A stretch of DNA of 35,956 bases from Bacillus sp. 2B10 (lineage in GTDB: Bacteria > Pseudomonadota > Alphaproteobacteria > Sphingomonadales > Sphingomonadaceae): positions 1 through 35,956 of the forward strand of contig RPSH01000034.1 of assembly GCA_003946805.1 (NCBI GenBank), in the 5' to 3' direction. The first letter of the stretch is position 1. Every line of letters starts with the position of its first letter. Of this stretch, positions 1 to 7,400 are shown piece after piece. The translations under genes and the position numbers were made by a program. The notes under the pieces were generated by a model. The model saw only the letters and a list, made by a program, of their open reading frames with translations. It was not told the DNA's origin and did not search any database.

Positions 1-549
1 CCGCCCGTCCCCGCCCCGCCGCCCCCGGCGTGGCGCGCGATCGGCAGCGACGACGTCTACCGCCCGGTCGTCGTCACCGGCCGCTACCGTCCGCAAGCCG
101 ACACCTATACCCAAGCCGCGACGGCGCTCGGCGGCGGTTTCTGGGTCGTGACCCCGCTTGATACCGGGCGGTTCACCGTCCTCATCAACCGCGGGTTCGT
201 GCCCCCGGCCCAGCGCGGGAAGGTGCCGGCCCCGACCGGCACCGTCACCGTGCGCGGACTGCTGCGCCTCACCGAACCCGAAGGCGGCTTCCTGCGCAGC
301 AACGACCCCGCGGCCGACCGCTGGCACTCGCGCGACGTCGCCGCGATCGCCGCCAGACGCGGCCTGACCGGCACCGCTCCCTATTTCATCGATGCCGCCG
401 CGACGCCCGGCACCACGTGGCCGCGCGGCGGGCTGACCGTCGTCACCTTCCGCAACAGCCACCTCGTCTACGCGCTGACGTGGTTCGGGCTCGCCGCGCT
501 GCTGGCCGGCATGACATGGTGGGTCGCCCGACGCGAACCACGGGCGTAA
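1..549 (+). CDS. SURF1 family cytochrome oxidase assembly protein (5' end missing)
   Basis: The frame is open from the first base and ends at TAA 547-549, leaving 182 residues of a protein whose N-terminal membrane helix lies upstream of the window. The visible part has the SURF1 pattern: a segment around residues 22-30 (RPVVVTGRY), a tryptophan-containing strand FWVVTPL, the motif INRGFVP near residue 62, and one membrane helix close to the C terminus (about residues 156-175) followed by a short basic tail. SURF1 is an inner-membrane protein that helps deliver heme A to subunit I of aa3-type cytochrome oxidase. The stop is one base before the redox sensor kinase start, so the two are probably cotranscribed. 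An oxidase subunit III and assembly genes would be expected upstream, but cannot be seen. Confidence 0.87.
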   Translation, partial: PPVPAPPPPAWRAIGSDDVYRPVVVTGRYRPQADTYTQAATALGGGFWVVTPLDTGRFTVLINRGFVPPAQRGKVPAPTGTVTVRGLLRLTEPEGGFLRSNDPAADRWHSRDVAAIAARRGLTGTAPYFIDAAATPGTTWPRGGLTVVTFRNSHLVYALTWFGLAALLAGMTWWVARREPRA

Positions 550-550
550 C

Positions 551-1858
551 ATGCGACCGATGCAGCCCGCCCCCCCTTCCGCGACTCCGCTGCCGCCGCC
601 GGCGGAAGGCGCGGGTCGCAACATGCTGCTGCTGGTGCAGCTGCGCTGGCTGGCAGTCGGCGGGCAGCTGGGCACGATCCTCGTCGTCGACGGGCTGCTC
701 GGCATCCGCCTGCCGCTGTTGCCGATGGCGAGCGTGCTGGCGGCGCTGGTGCTGCTCAACCTCGTCACCCTCGCCCGCCGCTCGCGGTGGAGCGACACCA
801 ACCTGCCGCTGTTCGCCGCGCTGGTGCTCGACGTCGCGGCGCTGACCGCGCAGCTGTACCTGTCGGGCGGCGCGCGCAATCCGTTCGTCTCGCTCTACCT
901 GTTGCAGGTGGTGATCGGCGCGATCCTGCTGGAGGTGTGGTCGAGCTGGGCGCTGGTTGCCATCACCAGCGGCGCGTTCGCGCTGCTCGGGCCGTTCCAC
1001 CGCCCGCTGCAACTGCCCCCGGCCTATGTCAGCAGCCTGTCCGACGCTTATCTGATCGGCAACTGGATCAATTTCGTGCTGGCCGCGACGTTGCTGGTCG
1101 CCTTCGTCACCCGCATCGCCGCCAATCTGCGCGACCGCGATACCAAGGTCGCGCAACTGCGCCAGCGCGCGGTCGAGGAGGAACATATCGTCCGGATGGG
1201 ACTGCTCGCCAGCGGCGCGGCGCACGAACTGGGGACGCCGCTGTCGTCGATCTCGGTGCTGCTGGGCGACTGGAAGAAAGAGCCGGCGATCCGGCGCGAC
1301 CCGCGCTTCGTGGCCGAAGTGGACGACATGCGGGCGGAGGTCATGCGCTGCAAGGAGATCGTCTCCGGCATCCTGTTCGCCGCGGGCGAAGTGACCGGCG
1401 AGGCGCCGACCCGCACCACGCTGCGCACCTTCCTGACGGACACGCTCGACCGCTGGCGCGGCGCCGACCCGGCGCGCGCGGCGTTCGAGGACCGGCTGGG
1501 CCCCGATGTTCCGATCGTAGCCGACCGGGCGCTGGCACAGGCGCTGACCAACCTGCTCGACAATGCGGTGGAAGCGGGCGGACGGGCCATCGCGCTGATC
1601 GCGCTGCGCGATGGCGCGATGCTGCGCCTGACGGTGCGCGACGACGGCAACGGCTTTTCCGACCGGATCCTGTCCAGCCTCGGCAAACCCTATAACACCA
1701 GCAAGGACCGGCAGGGTGCCGGGCTCGGCCTCTACCTCGCCACCAACGTGCTGCGCCCGCTGGGCGGTACGATCGAGGCGCTGAACCGCGATGCCGGCGG
1801 GGCGGAGACGACGCTGGTGCTGCCGATCGATTCGCTGGCACTGGAGAAGACGCGATGA
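551..1858 (+). CDS. regB: RegB/PrrB/ActS-type redox-sensing histidine kinase
   Basis: A 435-residue membrane sensor kinase. About five to six hydrophobic segments occupy residues 25-190. Between them is GGARNPF (106-112), matching the GGxxNPF quinone-site motif of RegB. The phosphoacceptor box is HELGTPLSS with His225, the same number as in Rhodobacter RegB. Cys267 (in MRCKEI) lies where RegB carries its redox-active cysteine. The ATPase part has an N box (NLLDN, 334-338), DDGNGF (364-369) and GAGLGL (389-394). RegB-type kinases sense the quinone pool and redox state and phosphorylate RegA to control respiratory and other energy genes. ATG 551 follows SURF1 by one base, and the TGA overlaps the regulator's ATG (ATGA, 1855-1858), implying translational coupling. 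Placement next to an oxidase assembly gene fits a respiratory role. Confidence 0.92.
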   Translation: MRPMQPAPPSATPLPPPAEGAGRNMLLLVQLRWLAVGGQLGTILVVDGLLGIRLPLLPMASVLAALVLLNLVTLARRSRWSDTNLPLFAALVLDVAALTAQLYLSGGARNPFVSLYLLQVVIGAILLEVWSSWALVAITSGAFALLGPFHRPLQLPPAYVSSLSDAYLIGNWINFVLAATLLVAFVTRIAANLRDRDTKVAQLRQRAVEEEHIVRMGLLASGAAHELGTPLSSISVLLGDWKKEPAIRRDPRFVAEVDDMRAEVMRCKEIVSGILFAAGEVTGEAPTRTTLRTFLTDTLDRWRGADPARAAFEDRLGPDVPIVADRALAQALTNLLDNAVEAGGRAIALIALRDGAMLRLTVRDDGNGFSDRILSSLGKPYNTSKDRQGAGLGLYLATNVLRPLGGTIEALNRDAGGAETTLVLPIDSLALEKTR

Positions 1859-2385
1859 CCGCCCGCCGCCTGCTGATCGTCGAGGACGACGCGACCTTCG
1901 CCCGCACGCTGTGCCGGTCGTTCGAACGCCGCGGCTATGTGGTGGAGGTGACCGGCGGTCCCGACCGGCTGGAGGAACTCGCCCGCGACTTCGCGCCCGA
2001 CCATGCGGTGGTCGACCTGCGGCTGGGCGGCGCGTCGGGGCTGGCATGCGTGTCGGTGCTGTCGGCGATCGATCCGGCGATGCGGATCGTCGTGCTGACC
2101 GGCTTCGCCAGCATCGCGACCGCGGTCGAGGCGATCAAGCTGGGCGCCACCAACTATTTGACCAAGCCCGCCAATACCGACGAGATCGAGGCGGCGTTCG
2201 CACGGGTCGAGGGGAATGCCGCCGCCGACCTGACCGCCGCCCCCACGTCGATCAAGACGCTGGAATGGGAGCATATCCACCAGGTGCTGGCCGATACCGG
2301 CTTCAACATCTCCGAAGCGGCACGGCGACTGGGGATGCACCGCCGCACGCTCGCGCGAAAGCTCGACAAGCGGCATCTTTCCTGA
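1855..2385 (+). CDS. regA: RegA/PrrA/ActR-type response regulator
   Basis: A 176-residue two-domain regulator. The receiver domain (about 1-118) has the acidic pair Glu10/Asp11-Asp12, phosphoacceptor Asp54 in VVDLRL, Thr82 and Lys104. A short linker containing several alanines and prolines leads to a Fis-type helix-turn-helix (about 138-172), with ISEAARRLGMHRRTLARKL as the recognition portion. This small receiver-plus-Fis layout without an AAA domain is characteristic of RegA/PrrA/ActR. It overlaps the kinase gene by 4 bp and is its evident partner. I see no clear hairpin terminator in the 116 bases downstream. Confidence 0.92.
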   Translation: MTARRLLIVEDDATFARTLCRSFERRGYVVEVTGGPDRLEELARDFAPDHAVVDLRLGGASGLACVSVLSAIDPAMRIVVLTGFASIATAVEAIKLGATNYLTKPANTDEIEAAFARVEGNAAADLTAAPTSIKTLEWEHIHQVLADTGFNISEAARRLGMHRRTLARKLDKRHLS

Positions 2386-2501
2386 CCGCCGGGGGTTCGA
2401 ATCTGCCCGCGCCTTGTGGTAACAGGCTCGCAAGGGGCACGGTTCATCGTGCGGCAGGGTCGCGTCGTTAGAAGGCGGCCAGCGCACCGGAAGAGTTTAG
2501 G

Positions 2502-4001
2502 ATGAAAGCGATTACCGACCACCGCCATCGTTTCGACCGCATCGTGCGCCGCGCGCTGCTCGCCGGCATCGCCCTGACTGTCGCGGGTGCCGCGTCGGCG
2601 CAGGTCGTGCCGCCGCCGGTGGTGCCGACGCTGCCGACGACCGCGCCCATGGTGCAGCCGGTGCCCGCGCCCCTGCCGCTGCCGACGCTCAGCCCGGCGC
2701 AGGAGAGCGAACTGGCCCGGCTGCTGGCGCGCGACGAAGTGGCGCAGGGCCTCAAGGACCGCGAGCCGCAGCTGTCCAGCCTGACCGGGACCGCGCTGGT
2801 GCAGGCCGCGCTCGACCATGCCCATGCGGTGCGTGCGGGCCGGCTGGACAACAGCGATTTCCAGAAGGACTGGGCGATGCGGCCGCAGGGGTTCGATCCC
2901 CTCCCCTCGTTCCGTGATGCCGTGGCGAAGGACAGGCTGGCGGCATGGATCGCCTCGCTGCCGCCGCCCTATGCCGGGTACGACACGCTGGTCGCGGGTC
3001 TGGCGCGGTATCGCAAGATCCAGGCGAATGGCGGCTGGTCGACGATCGGCGCCGGTTCCGAACTGCGCATGGGCGGCAAGGGGCCGCAGGTCGCGGCGTT
3101 GCGCAAGCGGCTGGCGGTCGAGGATTCGGGACTGTCGGTCGGCGGCGACACGTTCGACCAGTCGCTGCTCGACGCGGTCCGCCGCGCGCAGCGCCGCTAT
3201 GGCCTGAACCCCGCCGGACAGGTCGGCGCACAGACCGTCGCGTCGCTGAACGTGCCGGTTACCGAGCGGATCAAGCAGATCAAGGCGAACATGGAGCGGT
3301 GGCGCTGGCTGCCGACCGAGCTGGAAAAGAACCGCATCCAGGTGAATATCGCCGCTGCGGTGCTGACCGTGTTCGACGGCGACCAGCCGGTGACGTCAAT
3401 GAAGGCGGTGACCGGGCGGCCGGGCGACGAGACGCCGATGCTGACCTCCACCATCCATTCGATAGTGCTCAATCCGCCGTGGAACGTGCCGTCGTCGATC
3501 GCCGACAAGGAACTGTGGCCGAAGGAGCGGGCGAACCCCGGCTATCTGAAGCGCAACGGTTTCCGCGTCATCGAGACCGAGGGCGGCGGGCGGCGCCTGC
3601 AACAGGCATCGGAGCGTAGCGCGCTCGGCCGGTTCAAGTTCGATTTCGACAATCCGTTCGCGGTGTATCTGCACGATACCCCGGCGCAATCGGGCTTCGC
3701 CAATTTCGACCGGCTCGCCAGCCATGGCTGCGTCCGCCTCGAAAAGCCCGAGGACCTTGCCCGACTGCTGCTGCGGACCACGCCCGAATGGCCCGATACG
3801 CAGATCGACGCGACGCTGGCGTCGGGCAAGACCGTGCGTGCGAAGGTCGCCGATCCGGTAAAGGTCTACCTGCTCTACTGGACCGCCTTCGCCACGCCGA
3901 ACGGGACGATGAGCTTCCGCGAGGATCCGTATAAATGGGACGGCGTGCTGGCGAACAAGATCGCCGCACGCGCCGAAGCCAGCCAGTTGGCGGCACGATA
4001 G
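2502..4001 (+). CDS. Periplasmic L,D-transpeptidase, YcbB/LdtD-like (YkuD domain)
   Basis: A 499-residue exported peptidoglycan enzyme. The N terminus is basic, then hydrophobic (LLAGIALTVAGAASA), with probable signal cleavage near residue 33, followed by a proline-rich stretch (about 35-65). A peptidoglycan-binding helical domain lies around 187-252, and a YkuD catalytic domain around 277-436. His391 in YLHD and the motif SHGCVRL with His408 and catalytic Cys410 are intact. The motif NPPWNVP just before is typical of the large YcbB-like subclass. Enzymes of this family make 3-3 crosslinks between meso-diaminopimelate residues. The ATG has an upstream purine-rich site (GGAAGAG). A small lipoprotein gene follows after 4 bases, so the two probably share a transcript. 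Confidence 0.9.
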   Translation: MKAITDHRHRFDRIVRRALLAGIALTVAGAASAQVVPPPVVPTLPTTAPMVQPVPAPLPLPTLSPAQESELARLLARDEVAQGLKDREPQLSSLTGTALVQAALDHAHAVRAGRLDNSDFQKDWAMRPQGFDPLPSFRDAVAKDRLAAWIASLPPPYAGYDTLVAGLARYRKIQANGGWSTIGAGSELRMGGKGPQVAALRKRLAVEDSGLSVGGDTFDQSLLDAVRRAQRRYGLNPAGQVGAQTVASLNVPVTERIKQIKANMERWRWLPTELEKNRIQVNIAAAVLTVFDGDQPVTSMKAVTGRPGDETPMLTSTIHSIVLNPPWNVPSSIADKELWPKERANPGYLKRNGFRVIETEGGGRRLQQASERSALGRFKFDFDNPFAVYLHDTPAQSGFANFDRLASHGCVRLEKPEDLARLLLRTTPEWPDTQIDATLASGKTVRAKVADPVKVYLLYWTAFATPNGTMSFREDPYKWDGVLANKIAARAEASQLAAR

Positions 4002-4005
4002 GGGA

Positions 4006-4368
4006 ATGACGATGAAGAGCGGATGGCGCGTAGCGCTGCTGGCGGGCAGCGGCCTGTTGCTGGCGACCGGCGTGGGAGCGTGTTCGGGGTCGGACGAACC
4101 CGACGCCCCGATCGAGAACAGCGCGTTCGACGAGGAGGCACCGCCGCCGACCCCGCTGTCCGAGGAAACCGTCGAGCCGGCCCCGCCGGTCTTCGAAAAC
4201 CTGTCGGCGGTCGCGCCGGTCGAAACGCTCCCCCCACCCCCGCCGGTCGAACCCGACCAGCAGGTACTGGACGACGCGTCCGCCACCGGCATGACCTCGC
4301 GCTCGACCCGCGGGCAGGACGACGACCAGCCGGTCGACGACGCGATGTCGAACCAGCAGGGCGAATAA
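4006..4368 (+). CDS. Small acidic proline-rich lipoprotein, function unknown
   Basis: A 120-residue protein (118 if the second ATG at 4012 is used). It has a hydrophobic N-terminal segment ending in VGAC, an acceptable lipobox, so it is probably a lipoprotein. The mature part is rich in Pro, Glu and Asp (EEAPPPTP, ETLPPPPPVEP) with an acidic, polar tail (DDDQPVDDAM), has no recognisable domain and looks disordered. It directly follows the L,D-transpeptidase gene with 4 bases between them, suggesting an envelope role, but nothing in the sequence shows what that is. Confidence 0.7.
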   Translation: MTMKSGWRVALLAGSGLLLATGVGACSGSDEPDAPIENSAFDEEAPPPTPLSEETVEPAPPVFENLSAVAPVETLPPPPPVEPDQQVLDDASATGMTSRSTRGQDDDQPVDDAMSNQQGE

Positions 4369-4370
4369 GC

Positions 4371-4391
4371 CGGCGGCGGTTTCGGCCGCCG
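4371..4391 (+). terminator. GC hairpin after the lipoprotein gene
   Basis: Two bases after the stop codon there is a 7-bp perfect stem, CGGCGGC (4371-4377) with GCCGCCG (4385-4391), around a 7-base loop containing TTT. There is no T run, so termination is only plausible, as is common in GC-rich alphaproteobacteria. Confidence 0.4.
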
Positions 4392-4510
4392 ATCGGTCCG
4401 GGAAGGGCGGGGCGGCCGGTCGGTCGCCCCCATTCGCGTCGGACGATCGTCATTCACCGCGCGAAATCAGGGTCCGGCTGCCTGCGGCGGCGAAAGCCCC
4501 CGCCGCTATC

Positions 4511-4751
4511 GTCACCCCGGACTTGTTCCGGGGACCATGTGGCCATGAACGTCGTCGTCAGAGTTTGATCCATCCCTTTTGAAACGGGCGTCATCCCAGC
4601 GAAGGCTGGGATATCCCTGTGACGGCGTGCAGCAGGACCCGCTTAATACCCCAGCCTTCGCTGGGGTGACGTCTTCACGCAGACGGATCAAACCCTGTCG
4701 CGGCAAAGTGCACCATCGATCGCCGCGCCGTGGATCCCGGAACAAGTCGAG
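4511..4751. repeat. Split outer palindromic repeat, probably interrupted by a second element
   Basis: A hairpin GTCACCCCGGACTTGTTCCGGGG starts at 4511 (stem CCCCGG 4515-4520 with CCGGGG 4528-4533). The bases ACTTGTTCCGGG from 4521 have an inverted partner CCCGGAACAAGT ending at 4748. In other copies of this kind of repeat the arms sit tens of bases apart. Here they are about 200 bases apart and enclose the 131-bp element at 4563-4693. That spacing is what suggests nested insertion; the right arm has lost the outer half of its hairpin. Confidence 0.55.
4561..4693. repeat. 131-bp palindromic, MITE-like element with GTTTGATCC ends
   Basis: Ends are perfect 9-bp inverted repeats, GTTTGATCC (4563-4571) and GGATCAAAC (4685-4693). 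Inside are two hairpins in opposite orientation: GTCATCCCAGCGAAGGCTGGG from 4590, and its near-exact inverse ending in CTGGGGTGAC at 4670. The first 111 bases recur at 25895-26005 with the same length and about 84 % identity by hand alignment. No coding sequence is present. Confidence 0.7.
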
Positions 4752-4787
4752 ACCTCTGCGAAAGTCTCGAACAGAGCCAACGCCTCG

Positions 4788-4870
4788 CCGTACCCCGGCG
4801 AAAGCCGGGGTACAGTTGGAAAGGCTTTTCCGTATCTTACAACTGGGTCCCGGCCTCCGCCGGGGTACGG
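4788..4870. repeat. Paired inverted hairpin repeat
   Basis: The left unit begins CCGTACCCCGGCGAAAGCCG at 4788 and ends with CAGTTG at 4819. The right unit begins CAACTGGG at 4840 and ends GGGGTACGG at 4870, so the two units are inverted copies about 20 bases apart. Each folds by itself, with GAAA or CTCC at the tip. Confidence 0.7.
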
Positions 4871-5064
4871 ATTGAGAGCGTTCGTAGAGTTCTCGTACAA
4901 ATCCGGGTGACGAAGGGCGTGGAGGTCACCTTGTCTGATGTCGAAGTCGCTCCACCGGCTCAACGGCATCTACGACGCATACTATCGGCGGGATGCGCCG
5001 GCCGGCTCAAGCCGCGTCGCGACTTCGTACCTCATCACGTCCGCACGTGTCCCGAACGCCGGCC

Positions 5065-5247
5065 TCACGCCGCCTGCGCAGCGCTTTCGACCGGCAACAC
5101 CGGCGCATAGGCCCGGTCCAGATACAGGTTCGCCAGCTGGTAATGCGCATGCACGACCTGCTCGTGGTCGGCCTGCTGCGCCAGTTCCAGCTGCTGTTCG
5201 GCACGGCGTACGAAGTAGGACATTTCGTCCGGTCCAATCGAAGACAC
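5065..5247 (-). CDS. Small conserved-looking helical protein, function unknown
   Basis: A 60-residue protein read from GTG at 5247. That start is preceded on the minus strand by GAGAGG five bases away; an internal ATG at 5223 would give 52 residues (MSYFVRRAEQ...). The sequence is rich in Glu, Gln, Ala and Leu in a pattern that suggests two amphipathic helices (RRAEQQLELAQQ, HAHYQLANLYL). Short proteins beginning with MSYF..RAE and containing AHY.LA..YLD are, as I recall, common uncharacterised proteins of sphingomonads. It shares its strand with the next small gene upstream (5406-5669), 158 bases away. Confidence 0.65.
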   Translation of the reverse strand: MSSIGPDEMSYFVRRAEQQLELAQQADHEQVVHAHYQLANLYLDRAYAPVLPVESAAQAA

Positions 5248-5405
5248 GACAACCTCTCGGGGACGTTCAAGCGTCCGTTTCTGATACTCGCCCGGTGGAA
5301 CCGGACATGCAGAAAACGCACGACCGATGCCGGGGATGCGTGTCGCCGCAAATTCTGACGCCGTCATGACACCGGCTGGCGCAGCGCTCCGCTGCGGCGC
5401 CCCTA

Positions 5406-5669
5406 TCACATCCGGCGGTGTTTCCCACCATAACGTCCGCCGATATACGCACCCAGCCGGTCCATCTCGCTCTTGGCGGCGACGACCGCATCGGACTGGC
5501 ACGGCAGCGGATCATGCTCGCGGTCGGCGGCGCGGATGGCGACCTTCGCCGCGAGATCTTCGATATCGGCCCGCGACAGCAGGTTCTTTTCGCGCAACAG
5601 GCACAACAGGCTCTGCAGGATGACCATGCTCTTTTCGCCGGCGGCATCGCCCGGTTCGATCGGGTTCAT
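5406..5669 (-). CDS. Small protein of unknown function (87 aa)
   Basis: Starts at ATG 5669, with the strong ribosome site GGAGAGG five to six bases upstream. The longer open frame extending to 5825 has no such site and poor composition. The product has a hydrophobic/amphipathic helix (MVILQSLLCLLREKNLLSRA, about 15-34), an acidic segment (DIEDLAAKVAIRAADRE), then a C-terminal part ending GGRYGGKHRRM. No domain is recognised. The helical, charged make-up and strong ribosome site support a real gene. A candidate promoter lies at 5697-5724. Confidence 0.65.
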   Translation of the reverse strand: MNPIEPGDAAGEKSMVILQSLLCLLREKNLLSRADIEDLAAKVAIRAADREHDPLPCQSDAVVAAKSEMDRLGAYIGGRYGGKHRRM

Positions 5670-5696
5670 CGTACCTCTCCTTATGTTATATTGGAG

Positions 5697-5724
5697 AGCA
5701 TATGCCGATCGCGGGCGGACGCAA
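5697..5724 (-). promoter_or_regulatory. Candidate sigma-70-type promoter for the 5406-5669 gene
   Basis: On the minus strand TTGCGT (5724-5719) and TATGCT (5702-5697) are separated by 16 bases. They are followed by an AT-rich stretch (CCAATATAACATAA), unusual in this GC-rich window, and then the ribosome site GGAGAGG. Position and spacing fit, but the match is only partial. Confidence 0.4.
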
Positions 5725-5875
5725 GGGGTCGCGACGGCGCGCCACCACCGGACGGCAGGGACCGTCACCCGGGGACGAGGGACACGAACCGCGTCCTGCC
5801 CGAAAGGTCGATTGCGGTCGTTCACCCGCCCCGGGTCGACCGTTGGCGTTTCAGATCAGACCGGCTGCCCCCGTC

Positions 5876-5903
5876 CGTCACCCCGGGCTTGTCCGGGGTG
5901 ACG
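5876..5903. repeat. Single REP-like hairpin
   Basis: Perfect 11-bp stem, CGTCACCCCGG (5876-5886) with CCGGGGTGACG (5893-5903), and a 6-base loop GCTTGT. It lies 24 bases past the stop of the NodT gene and could help end that operon, but no T run follows. Its sequence resembles the hairpin at 4511-4533, so it is probably one unit of the same repeat family. Confidence 0.65.
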
Positions 5904-5927
5904 ATACGCCGGCGAAATCGACCGGCC

Positions 5928-7400
5928 CTAGTTCAGCCCGCCCCCCAGCGTGCGGTACAGCGTGACGAGGTTCGTCGCACGGGCCAGCCGGGTCTGCACC
6001 AGTGTCTGGCGCGCGGCATAGCTGGTCCGCTGCGCGTCGAGCGTGTTGAGGAACGAATCGATCCCGGCGCGATAGCGTGCGTCCGAAAGCCGCTGCGCGG
6101 TCGCCGCCGCCTGCGCACGGGCGGTCTGTGCCGACAGCTGCTCGCCGATCGTGCCGCGCGTCGCCAGGGCGTCGGCGACCTCGCGGAACGCGGTCTGGAG
6201 CGTGCCTTCATAGGTCGCGACCGCCGCCACCTGCTGCGCGCGCGCGACCTCGACATTGCCGCGCCGCTGGCCGCCGTCGAACAGCGGCAGGGCCGCCGTG
6301 GGGGAGATCGAGAAATTCTCGGTCCCCGCCCCGAACAGTCCACCCAGCGCGGTGCTGATCGTACCCAGCGTCGCGGTCAGCGAGATCGTCGGGAACAGCG
6401 CGGCGCGCGCCGCACCGATATTGGCGTTGGCGGCATAGAGACGCCGTTCGGCCTGCAGCACGTCGGGTCGGCGCAGCAGCACCGTCGACGACACCCCGGT
6501 CGGCAGGTTGGCCAGCACCGGGTCGCGCTCGCCCAGTTCGGTCGGGAGCTGTTCGAGCGGTACGGTCGTCCCGGCCAGCAGGTTCAGCGCATTCTGGTCC
6601 TGCGCGATCTGCGCGGTCAGGGCGGCGATGTCGTTGCGTGCCTGCTGGTAGCTGGTCTCCGCCTGCTGCACCTCCAGTTCGGAGATGACGCCGACCCGGA
6701 ACTGCGCGCGGGTCAGCTCCAGCGTACGGCCGAAGCTGTTCAGCGTCTCGCGCGACAGGCGCAGCTGGTCCTGATCGGCCGCCATGGTCAGCCACGCGGT
6801 CGCGACCTCACCGACCAGCGCGATGCGCGCGGCGCGCTGCGCTTCCTCGGTCGCGAAATATTGCTGGAGCCCGGCCTGGCTCAGGTTGCGTACCCGCCCG
6901 AACAGGTCGAGTTCGAACGCCGAGAAGCCGACCGACGCCTGATAGATTTCGAGGTTGCCGGTCTGCGCGGGCACGCCGCCCGCCGCGCCGCCGGCACCGC
7001 CCACCCCGCCGGCGCCACCCAGCGCGCCGAACGGATTGTTGGTATAGGTCACGCCGCCGTTGACCGTGGTCGAGGGCACCTGCGACGCACGGGTCACGCG
7101 ATACTGGGCGCGCGCCACCAGGACGTTCGCCGCAGTGACGCGATAGTCGCGGTTGTTCTCCAGCGCCGTCGCGATCACCGCCTGCAACCGCGGGTCGACG
7201 AAGAAATCACGATAGGCGATCCGGGTCACGTCGGCCTGCTCGGCGTCCAGCGCGGGATAGGGCCCGCCCTGCGGCAGGGTGAGCGGGATCGCCCCTTCCG
7301 GCCGCACGTTCTTGGGGGCTAGGTTGCACGCGGTCAGCGCGGTCGTGGCGATCAGCAGGGTCAGGGTGCGCAGCGTCATCACTCGATTGCTCATGGTCAT
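5928..7400 (-). CDS. RND efflux outer-membrane lipoprotein, NodT/OprM family
   Basis: A 490-residue outer-membrane channel of a tripartite pump. The N terminus ends in a lipobox (TALTAC, Cys25). The sequence then shows the duplicated TolC-fold pattern: [18 protein letters not shown] near 66-83, [11 protein letters not shown] near 162-172, LRRPD and a second coiled half ending FREVADALA and [12 protein letters not shown] Gly/Ala-rich insert at about 125-143 probably forms a surface loop. The ATG at 7400 overlaps the pump stop (ATGA). A second ATG at 7394 has better spacing from AGGGGG, so the true start may be two codons later. It is last in the operon and would carry substrates from the pump across the outer membrane. 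Confidence 0.92.
   Translation of the reverse strand: MTMSNRVMTLRTLTLLIATTALTACNLAPKNVRPEGAIPLTLPQGGPYPALDAEQADVTRIAYRDFFVDPRLQAVIATALENNRDYRVTAANVLVARAQYRVTRASQVPSTTVNGGVTYTNNPFGALGGAGGVGGAGGAAGGVPAQTGNLEIYQASVGFSAFELDLFGRVRNLSQAGLQQYFATEEAQRAARIALVGEVATAWLTMAADQDQLRLSRETLNSFGRTLELTRAQFRVGVISELEVQQAETSYQQARNDIAALTAQIAQDQNALNLLAGTTVPLEQLPTELGERDPVLANLPTGVSSTVLLRRPDVLQAERRLYAANANIGAARAALFPTISLTATLGTISTALGGLFGAGTENFSISPTAALPLFDGGQRRGNVEVARAQQVAAVATYEGTLQTAFREVADALATRGTIGEQLSAQTARAQAAATAQRLSDARYRAGIDSFLNTLDAQRTSYAARQTLVQTRLARATNLVTLYRTLGGGLN

Larger units (their letters stand above)
4369..5064. other. Gene-free repeat island between convergent genes
   Basis: About 700 bases between the lipoprotein stop and the stop of the small minus-strand gene at 5065. 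Much of it is made of palindromic repeats, annotated separately (4511-4751, 4561-4693, 4788-4870). I see no convincing gene in 4394-4510 or 4871-5064. The open frames here lack ribosome sites and consist of translated repeats. Confidence 0.6.

Noticed and set aside
443..2047. A 534-codon minus-strand open frame opposite the redox kinase gene
   Set aside because: Same antisense artefact; the plus strand holds intact RegB and RegA with all motifs.
2392..2420. GGTTCGAATC, resembling a tRNA T-loop
   Set aside because: The flanking bases do not form a 5-bp T stem, and no anticodon or acceptor stem can be found upstream, which is coding sequence.
4579..4875. Open frames of about 100 codons within the repeat island
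   Set aside because: Their sequences are translations of palindromic repeats, with motifs such as TPAFAGVT and TPAKAGVQ that recur wherever the repeats do.
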